NCBI GenBank assembly: GCA_017993835.1
Contig: JAGOLX010000009.1
Location: forward strand, 1 to 64,000
DNA from: Phycisphaerae bacterium
GTDB lineage: Bacteria; Planctomycetota; Phycisphaerae; Sedimentisphaerales; Anaerobacaceae
DNA: 64,000 nt
Direction of reading: 5' to 3'
The translations under genes were made by a program, and so were the position numbers. Below are positions 28,361 through 34,996 of the stretch, one piece after another. Below the pieces are notes generated by a model. That model searched no databases and was not told where the DNA came from. It saw only the letters and a program-made list of their open reading frames with translations. Each line of letters starts with the position of its first letter. The first letter of the stretch is position 1.

Positions 28361-30871
28361 ATGCGCACGAAGAACCTCCTGGTGCTTTCGTTGGTTACGT
28401 TCTCCTTGCTGGTCCTGAGCGGCGCGGTCCTCGCCAACGAGAGTTCCGTCCCGGGAGTCCCCCAGATCTCCTTCAAGGGCAGGGTGCTCGACCACCAGGG
28501 CCAACCCCTCTCGGACGTGAAGGTGGCATTGTACGAGTTGCGGTTTGCGCGGGGTGAGGATTTGCCCAGAGCGGAACTTGTCCGAGAGGCGACGACCGGG
28601 TCGGACGGCGCATTTGGGTTCACGCGCGACAAGGAGTCGCCGGGCGAGAGGCAGGGTTCGATTGTCGCCTGGAAGAAAGGGCTGGCTTTGGGCTGGACTG
28701 TCTGGGAGATGCAGGAGGGCGACCAGCAGTCCGACATCATGCTGGGCGAGCCCAGGGAACTGTCGGGCGTTATCGTCGATGAAGGCGGCACGCCCATCAT
28801 CGACGCGGAGGTCTCCATTGCGATCTCGATCGTCGGGACGCCACAGGACCGCAGGTACATAACGTATTTCGTGGCACCTCACCTGCTGACGGTCAGGACC
28901 GACAGCGCGGGACGTTTTGTCTTTCCGAATCTTCCGGGGGAGGCGACGTGCGAACTGCTTGCCAGCAAGCCCGGGCGGGCGACCACCTGCACCCTCGACC
29001 CCACAAACAATCGCGGTGAGAAGTTCCAGTTCTCCCCAGGCCAGAGCGGCATCAGAGTCACTCTGCCCGTCGAGTCGAGGATCGAGGGGATGGTGATCGA
29101 GAAGGCCGGCGGTAAGCCCATCGCGGGCGTGACCGTCACTGCCCAGCCTGCCCAGCGGGGTTTTCCGTTCACCATCGAGCCCGGTACGTCGGCCCAGGAT
29201 GGCACGTTCTTCATGGGCGGCCTGTCGACGGACAGTTACACGCTGCAACTGGCGTCCCGCGAGGACAAGGTCGCGGAATGGGTGGCCGAGCCGGTGAGAG
29301 TGAGTCTCAAGGCGGGGGAGACGGTACGCGATGTCCGCCTGGCCCTCTCGAAAGGGGCCTTCGTCGAGGTCGCCGTCAAGGAACAGGCCGGCGGCAAGCC
29401 CGTCGGGCAGGTCAACATCAATGTCCATGACCCAGCGAGCGGCCAACGATTCAGCGGAGTGACCGACGAGAACGGGTCTGTCCGCATCCGCCTTCCCGCG
29501 GGCAGCTATCAGATCAACAGTCTCTACAAGGAAGGGTACACTCGTTCCGAGGAGAGTGTCGAGTTCACCGTTGCCGATGGCCAGACGAAGCAGGTCGAAC
29601 TAACGCTCAGCGGCCTGCCGTCCGTCCGCGGCGTGGTGTGCGACGATGCGGGCCAGCCACTGGGGGGCGCGACCGTGCAGATCCTCCCCGGCGGGTGGGG
29701 CAAGGACGTGGTCTCCGATGCCGGAGGGAAATTTGAAGCCAGTTGGGACCCGCAGGGGCGGTCTTCAGACAGGACGGTCTTCTACATCCTTGGACGGCAT
29801 GTGGATCGCAATCTCGCTGTAGCCCAGCCTGTGGAGGAGCAGGGCACGCAGATCACGCTGAAGCTCCAGCCGGCCGCCACGCTGGCAGGGCGGGTCGTGG
29901 ACCCCAATGGCAAGGGGATCGAGAACGCCCAGTTGCTCGTCATGCTCCGCGCCTCCAGTTGGGGCGCATCCTTCCTGCCGCGCAATAGCAGTGTCCGGAC
30001 GAATGCCCAGGGACAGTTCGAGGTGAGTGCGATCCCGCCGGAACAGCGGTACAACCTCACTGCCATGGCAGACGGTTACGGCCAGACGCAGAACAACCTC
30101 AATGAGGATCAGGTCGTCGCCGGTCGGGTCCAGACGGGAACGTTCACGCTGCCTGTCGCGAATCTGTCCGTGTCGGGCGTCGTCGTCGATTCGGAGGGCG
30201 AGCCGGTATCCGGCGCCAGTGTCTACTGCTATGGTGGCAACCAGGACAACCAGCCGAACCGCAATGTCCAGACAAGCGCGGACGGCAAGTTCACTCTCGA
30301 TCGCGTCTGCGCCGGACGCATTAGCATCAGCGCCAACACGCAGAGCGGCGGCGCCTACCTCCGCGGCTCGGTCCAGACCGAGGGCGGCGCCAAGGACGTG
30401 CAGATCGTTGTAAGCGAACGAAGTTCGGCCACCCGATATGTTCCACGATCGCCGACCAGGCTGATCGGCAAGCCCCTGCCCGATTTGAAGAGCGTGGGGA
30501 TCGATCTGCCTGCCGACGCGAACGACCGCATGATGCTGGTGTGCCTGTGGGACATGAACCAGAGACCCTCGCGTCACTGCATTGGGGAGATGATCCGTCG
30601 AGCTGCGGCGCTGAGCGAAAAGGGTGTGACGATCGTCGCGGTCCACGCCGCCAAGGCCGAAGAGGGGGCTCTGGAGAAATGGGTCGAGCAGAACAAGCCC
30701 CCGTTCCCGGTGGGATGCTTCACCGGCGACATTGAGAAGACGCTTCTCGATTGGGGAGCGGCCTCGCTGCCCCATCTGATCTTGACCGACAGGAAGCACA
30801 CGGTCGTTGCGGAAGGCTTCGGCTTGTCCGAGGAACTGGACCGGAAGGTCGAACAGGCATTGGCACGCTGA
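28361..30871 (+). CDS. Secreted carboxypeptidase-regulatory-repeat protein with redoxin-like C-terminus
   Basis: 836 residues. The signal peptide is LLVLSLVTFSLLVLSGAVLA. About seven carboxypeptidase-D-regulatory-like beta-sandwich repeats follow, each with a G-x-V-x-D-x-x-G-x-P core: KGRVLDHQGQPLSDV, SGVIVDEGGTPIIDA, RGVVCDDAGQPLGGA, AGRVVDPNGKGIENA, SGVVVDSEGEPVSGA and others. The last 130 residues form a thioredoxin/peroxiredoxin-like fold with WDMNQRPSRHCIGEM, KGVTIVAVHA and ASLPHLILTDRKH. Only one cysteine is left in the active-site helix (R-P-S-R-H-C), so classic CXXC chemistry is not expected. The start at 28361 has AGAGGA upstream. It lies 52 bases after the UGA-interrupted gene on the same strand, probably in one operon. 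Confidence 0.8.
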   Translation: MRTKNLLVLSLVTFSLLVLSGAVLANESSVPGVPQISFKGRVLDHQGQPLSDVKVALYELRFARGEDLPRAELVREATTGSDGAFGFTRDKESPGERQGSIVAWKKGLALGWTVWEMQEGDQQSDIMLGEPRELSGVIVDEGGTPIIDAEVSIAISIVGTPQDRRYITYFVAPHLLTVRTDSAGRFVFPNLPGEATCELLASKPGRATTCTLDPTNNRGEKFQFSPGQSGIRVTLPVESRIEGMVIEKAGGKPIAGVTVTAQPAQRGFPFTIEPGTSAQDGTFFMGGLSTDSYTLQLASREDKVAEWVAEPVRVSLKAGETVRDVRLALSKGAFVEVAVKEQAGGKPVGQVNINVHDPASGQRFSGVTDENGSVRIRLPAGSYQINSLYKEGYTRSEESVEFTVADGQTKQVELTLSGLPSVRGVVCDDAGQPLGGATVQILPGGWGKDVVSDAGGKFEASWDPQGRSSDRTVFYILGRHVDRNLAVAQPVEEQGTQITLKLQPAATLAGRVVDPNGKGIENAQLLVMLRASSWGASFLPRNSSVRTNAQGQFEVSAIPPEQRYNLTAMADGYGQTQNNLNEDQVVAGRVQTGTFTLPVANLSVSGVVVDSEGEPVSGASVYCYGGNQDNQPNRNVQTSADGKFTLDRVCAGRISISANTQSGGAYLRGSVQTEGGAKDVQIVVSERSSATRYVPRSPTRLIGKPLPDLKSVGIDLPADANDRMMLVCLWDMNQRPSRHCIGEMIRRAAALSEKGVTIVAVHAAKAEEGALEKWVEQNKPPFPVGCFTGDIEKTLLDWGAASLPHLILTDRKHTVVAEGFGLSEELDRKVEQALAR

Positions 30872-31059
30872 CGGCCGGCGGCTAGGCATTTCCCCTAATT
30901 GACGTCTCCCGCTCGCGAGGATAGAAAGAACGAATCGATGAGCCGCAGGCTGGTTGGGCGCTTTCGCGACGTTCCGGTTCGGCGGATCTCCGTGAGACTA
31001 CCCGAATGTCCAAGTCCTGCAGCGATGTCAAGACCGTAGACGTCTGGGGGAGCGCAGCC

Positions 31060-31350
31060 ATGGAATCGGTCATGGAGAAGCACATGTTCTCGCCGCAGGA
31101 ATGGGTCGAGATGAAGCAGGACCTCGCCTTGCCGCCCCGGCAGGCGGATGTCGTCGAGCATCTGCTCATGGGGCACTCCGACAAGCAGATTGCCCGGGAC
31201 TTGGGCATGTCCGTGCCGACGGTGCGGACGCACCTGTGCCGGCTCTTCTCGCGTCTCGGTGTTCAGGACCGATGTGAGCTGATCGTGTACGTCTACGCCC
31301 GTTTCCGCGAGAAGTGCCAGGCCTATGGCTGTCCTCGCGCCTTCCAGTAG
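31060..31350 (+). CDS. Small LuxR-family helix-turn-helix protein
   Basis: 96 residues from the preferred start (GGGGGA eight bases upstream; an ATG at 31006 would add 18 residues). Most of the protein is a LuxR/GerE-type HTH: LPPRQADVVEHLLMGHSDKQ, IARDLGMSVPTVRTHLCRLF, SRLGVQDRCELIVYV. There is no receiver or ligand domain, so it is a stand-alone DNA-binding module like GerE. It sits just upstream of the sigma-54 response regulator/histidine kinase pair on the same strand and may act with it. Target genes are unknown. Confidence 0.75.
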   Translation: MESVMEKHMFSPQEWVEMKQDLALPPRQADVVEHLLMGHSDKQIARDLGMSVPTVRTHLCRLFSRLGVQDRCELIVYVYARFREKCQAYGCPRAFQ

Positions 31351-31527
31351 GCAAGTCCGGTCTTTCTCCCTGCCGCCTCCGCAGAACGACGCGAGGGGAC
31401 GCGCGATTCCCCTGTCCTTCACCGCGGGCCGTCTGGACCGTGGAGTCGCCCGCCTGTAGAATGAACCCGAGTGCCGATTCCCGTGAGAGGCCCGTTCCCG
31501 GTTTGGAAGAAGGACGCACAAGCAGAG

Positions 31528-32904
31528 ATGGAGACGACCGAGCACAACCGACCGCCGCGAGTCTTGCTGGCGGACGACCAGATCAGCATGCTCAAGGCTC
31601 TTCGCCTGTTGCTCAAGGGCGAGGGTTACGAGATCGAGACGGTCGCCTCGGCGCCGGCGATTGTCGAAGCAATCGGGCGACAGGACTTCGACGTGGTCTT
31701 GATGGACCTCAACTACGTGCGAGGCAGCACCTCCGGCCAAGAGGGTCTGGATCTGCTCTCGAAGATCCAGCAGATCGACAGCACGTTGCCCGTCGTGGTG
31801 ATGACCGCCTGGGGCAGCGTGGAGCTTGCGGTCGAGGCGATGCGCCGGGGGGCCAGGGACTTTCTGACCAAGCCGTGGAAGAACGAACGTCTGCTGGCCA
31901 TCCTGCGGACCCAGGTGGAACTGGGGCGGGCGCTGCGCAGAGGACGCCAGCTCGAACAGGAGAACCTCCTGCTGCGCGGCGAGGACCGCCCCTCCTTCAT
32001 CGCCGAGTCCCGAGCGATGCAGCCGGTGCTCGATGTGATTGCCCGCGTCGGGCCTTCCCATGCCAACGTCCTCATCACCGGCGAGAACGGCGTCGGCAAA
32101 GGTGTTGTCGCCCAGGCCGTTCACGGTGCCTCCATGAGAAAGGACAAGCCCTTGGTCAGCGTGAACACCGCGAGCATTCCGGCCACGCTGTTCGAGAGCG
32201 AGCTGTTCGGCCACGTGGCCGGCGCGTTCACGGACGCCCGGTCCGACCGCATCGGGCGGTTCAAGCTGGCCGACGGCGGGACCCTGTTCCTCGACGAGAT
32301 CGCCAGCATTCCCGCGAACCTGCAATCGAAGCTGCTTCGCGTGCTGGAGAGCGGGGAGTTCGAGCCGGTGGGGTCGTCGAAGACCCACCGCGTGGACGTG
32401 CGGATTCTCTCGGCGACCAACGCCAATCTCGCGGACGAGGTGGCGGCCTCGCGGTTCCGTCAGGACCTCCTGTACCGGCTCAAGACGGTCGAGATTCGCA
32501 TCCCGCCGCTGCGGGAGCGGAGGGAAGACATCCCGCTGCTGGCGGCGCACTTCTTGCAGAGACACGCGGGACGCTACCGCAAGAACCTGACGGGCTTCGA
32601 CCCCGCGTCGCTGCAGGTGCTCCTGGACTACCCCTGGCCCGGCAATGTCCGCGAACTCGATCACACCGTCGAGCGGGCGGTGTTGATGTCGCGCGGCGCC
32701 GTCGTGCAGGCCAGCAATCTTGGGATCGAGCCGAGACGCGAGGCGGGACCGGCCATCGAGAATATGACCCTCGATCAGGTCGAACAGGTGATGATCCGCA
32801 GCGCGCTGTCCCGCTTTCAGGGCGACGTCAGCAAGGCGGCCGACGCGCTCGGCCTGAGTCGCGGGGCCCTCTACCGACGACTGGAGAAGCACGGGATCGA
32901 ATGA
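31528..32904 (+). CDS. Sigma-54-dependent response regulator (NtrC class) with GAFTDA loop
   Basis: 458 residues in three domains. The receiver domain has acidic residues D16/D17, phospho-acceptor D60 (VVLMDLNYV) and a terminal TKPW lysine. The AAA+ sigma-54 activation domain has Walker A GENGVGKG, Walker B GGTLFLDEIA, and a sigma-54 contact loop that reads GAFTDA rather than the canonical GAFTGA. The Fis-type HTH is GDVSKAADALGLSRGALYRR. It should activate sigma-54 promoters when phosphorylated by the kinase encoded by the next gene, whose ATG overlaps its stop (ATGA). Two near-consensus sigma-54 promoters stand before the ABC permease and adaptor genes 5-8 kb downstream. The start at 31528 keeps the receiver near the N-terminus. 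Confidence 0.9.
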   Translation: METTEHNRPPRVLLADDQISMLKALRLLLKGEGYEIETVASAPAIVEAIGRQDFDVVLMDLNYVRGSTSGQEGLDLLSKIQQIDSTLPVVVMTAWGSVELAVEAMRRGARDFLTKPWKNERLLAILRTQVELGRALRRGRQLEQENLLLRGEDRPSFIAESRAMQPVLDVIARVGPSHANVLITGENGVGKGVVAQAVHGASMRKDKPLVSVNTASIPATLFESELFGHVAGAFTDARSDRIGRFKLADGGTLFLDEIASIPANLQSKLLRVLESGEFEPVGSSKTHRVDVRILSATNANLADEVAASRFRQDLLYRLKTVEIRIPPLRERREDIPLLAAHFLQRHAGRYRKNLTGFDPASLQVLLDYPWPGNVRELDHTVERAVLMSRGAVVQASNLGIEPRREAGPAIENMTLDQVEQVMIRSALSRFQGDVSKAADALGLSRGALYRRLEKHGIE

Positions 32905-34223
32905 AGTACGAGCGTCGCATTCTGGTCCTGGGTTTCGCGGCGGGACTGCCCGGCGTCGTTACATCGCTGGTTCTGCTGTGCTGGCTTGACTTTGCGGTTG
33001 GGACCCGCGTGACGCTGGTGGTTCTGATCGTCTTTGCCTGGCTGGCCACGGTCCTGGCTCTGCACCGTCGGGTCGCGTTTCCCCTGCGGACCTTGTCCAA
33101 CCTCCTCGGGGCCATCCGCGAAGGCGACTACTCCCTGCGAGCGCGGGGCGCACGGCTGGACGACGCGATGGGCGAACTGGTCTGGGAGGCGAACGCATTG
33201 GCCCAATCGCTTCGCGAGCAGCGACTCCACGCCATCGAGGCGACGGCCCTGCTCCGCAAGATCCTCGCCGAGGTCGATGTCGTGCTGTTCGGCTTCGACA
33301 GCGAGGGCCGCCTGCACCTGGTCAACGACAGCGGCAAGCGTCTGCTCGGAGGGACGGACGAAGAGCTTCTGGGGCGTCGGGCCCAGGAACTGGGTCTGGC
33401 CGAGTGCCTGGCGGGTGAGACGCCTCGTGTGGTGGATGTCTCTTTCCCCGGTGCCGCCGGGCGATGGGAACTGCGGCGAGGCAGCTACCGCGAGAAGGGG
33501 GCGTCCCACAACCTGATTCTCCTGTCCGATCTGACGCGGACCTTGCACGAGGAGGAGCGACGGGCCTGGAAGCGCCTGATCCGCACCGTCCGTCACGAGG
33601 TGAACAACTCGCTGACTCCGATCCAGTCGGTGGCGGACAGCCTGCGGGTGTTGATCGGCCGCAAGCCCCTCGCCGACGACTGGGAGGCGGACCTCAAGGG
33701 GGGCCTGGAGCTGATCTCCGAGCGGGCGGAGGCCCTCGACCGGTTCATCGGCGCTTACTCCCGCCTGATGCACCTTCCGCAGCCGAGCTTCGCCCAGGTG
33801 GACGTCGCCCAACTGCTCCGACGGGTCGCGGGTTTGGAGACGCGGATGGGAGTCACCATCATGGCCGGTCGCGACATCCAGATCCGAGGCGACCGCGACC
33901 AACTGGAGCAACTGCTCATCAACGTGATCTCCAACGCGGTCGAAGCGAGCCTGCAAAGCCGACCGCAGGGCGACGGAACCGTCAGCATCGGCTGGCAGGC
34001 CGACGACCAGGCGGTTCAGATTCACATCGATGACGATGGGCCGGGACTGGCCGAGGGCGTGGATGTCTTCGTGCCGTTCTACACGACGAAGGACCGAGGC
34101 TCCGGCATCGGTCTGACCCTGAGTCGCCAGATCGCAGAAGCTCACGGCGGCACCCTGACGCTCGAAAACCACGCAGCCCAGCCCGGCTGCCGCGCCTGCC
34201 TGCGATTGCCACTCGGTAATTGA
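32901..34223 (+). CDS. Sensor histidine kinase, partner of the sigma-54 regulator
   Basis: 440 residues. Two transmembrane helices (about 8-29 and 38-55) are separated by only about eight residues (LDFAVGTR), so there is no external sensor domain. A HAMP-like linker (RTLSNLLGAIREGDYSLRAR), a PAS-like region (VLFGFDSEGRLHLVNDSG), the H-box RHEVNNSLTPIQSVADSL and an HATPase domain (N-box NVISNAVEAS, G1 DDDGPGL, G2 GSGIGLTLSR) follow. It overlaps the response regulator gene by 4 bases. This layout is shared with intramembrane-sensing kinases that read the state of a partner ABC transporter, which fits the export cluster downstream. It ends 7 bases before the convergent MNT gene. Confidence 0.9.
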   Translation: MKYERRILVLGFAAGLPGVVTSLVLLCWLDFAVGTRVTLVVLIVFAWLATVLALHRRVAFPLRTLSNLLGAIREGDYSLRARGARLDDAMGELVWEANALAQSLREQRLHAIEATALLRKILAEVDVVLFGFDSEGRLHLVNDSGKRLLGGTDEELLGRRAQELGLAECLAGETPRVVDVSFPGAAGRWELRRGSYREKGASHNLILLSDLTRTLHEEERRAWKRLIRTVRHEVNNSLTPIQSVADSLRVLIGRKPLADDWEADLKGGLELISERAEALDRFIGAYSRLMHLPQPSFAQVDVAQLLRRVAGLETRMGVTIMAGRDIQIRGDRDQLEQLLINVISNAVEASLQSRPQGDGTVSIGWQADDQAVQIHIDDDGPGLAEGVDVFVPFYTTKDRGSGIGLTLSRQIAEAHGGTLTLENHAAQPGCRACLRLPLGN

Positions 34224-34229
34224 CGTCTG

Positions 34230-34568
34230 CTACCGACCGAGGTTCTCGGGTGTCACCTGCACCCCTTCGCGGCGGGCGACTTCGATGATGGGCGTTACGG
34301 TATCCTCTTCCCATTGGCGCTCTCCGCATGGGATTGGTTCAATCCGGCTATCTGTGCGGGCCGCCACGCGCCACAGGCAGTTGACGGCCTCTCGTGAGAA
34401 TGCACCGTCGAATGTGGAAGACACGACGAGCAGATCGATGTCGCTCCACTCGTGGGGATGGCCTGATGCATGAGAACCGAAGAGTATCCCCATGCGAGGC
34501 AGAATGCCCTGATCTGCGAGATTCCGCAGGTATCGTCGGACCACCTCTATAACTGACTGATCAGCCAT
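34230..34568 (-). CDS. MNT-type nucleotidyltransferase (antitoxin-like)
   Basis: 112 residues. The minimal nucleotidyltransferase motif G-S-x10-D-x-D is clear: ILFGSHASGHPHEWSDIDLL. A third acidic residue may lie in SRIEPIPCG. Such MNT proteins pair with HEPN proteins in type VII toxin-antitoxin systems, where the MNT protein can AMPylate the HEPN toxin. AGGAGG stands eight bases before the ATG. It overlaps the end of the upstream HEPN gene by 22 bases, so the two are translationally coupled. Confidence 0.82.
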   Translation of the reverse strand: MADQSVIEVVRRYLRNLADQGILPRMGILFGSHASGHPHEWSDIDLLVVSSTFDGAFSREAVNCLWRVAARTDSRIEPIPCGERQWEEDTVTPIIEVARREGVQVTPENLGR

Positions 34569-34927
34569 GCCAGAACCTCCTGAGACCTCGCCATGTATTC
34601 CATCGCCTCCTGGGGGCTGGGTGGGGGCGTTTGAGATTCGGGATAACGTCCCTCTAGGTTGAACTGGTTCAGGTCGGCCAGGACATCGGCCTGACGATTG
34701 TCCGGCGTCACACCCGCCAGTTTGCTCAGACGGGTCAAATTGTGGATTCGAGGCGGTACGTCCTGCGTATGCCGGCAGACAAGCGCCTTCAGCACTTTCT
34801 CGAGAGCCAGATGTGCAAAGAACAGACCATGTCGGCTCTTGCCGTCTTTGACTAATCTGACAGCGACATCCCAATCCTCAGCAGAGCCCTGACGCCAATA
34901 CTCAATTTGTTTCTCAACGTCCATCAT
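34547..34927 (-). CDS. HEPN-domain protein (toxin-like partner of MNT)
   Basis: 126 residues, all-helical. The segment SAEDWDVAVRLVKDGKSRHG followed by LFFAHLALEKVLKAL is typical of HEPN proteins encoded beside MNT nucleotidyltransferases. An R-x6-H spacing is present in RHGLFFAH, but I cannot say whether it is the catalytic RNase motif of active HEPN toxins or only the family's helix 2. The gene order is HEPN then MNT with a 22-base overlap. Possible roles are a toxin-antitoxin pair or a non-toxic HEPN/MNT enzyme. Starts at 34927 and 34924 are both possible. Confidence 0.8.
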   Translation of the reverse strand: MMDVEKQIEYWRQGSAEDWDVAVRLVKDGKSRHGLFFAHLALEKVLKALVCRHTQDVPPRIHNLTRLSKLAGVTPDNRQADVLADLNQFNLEGRYPESQTPPPSPQEAMEYMARSQEVLAWLISQL

Positions 34928-34996
34928 GATCGAGTATTCTATCGGAACAGGTATGGTTCATCAACATTCTGACGAAGACAGGTATAGGAGCGGCGG

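Noticed and set aside
31314-32900. Long upstream extension of the histidine kinase frame
   Set aside because: It runs through the response regulator gene in another frame; the ATGA overlap at 32901 gives the natural start.
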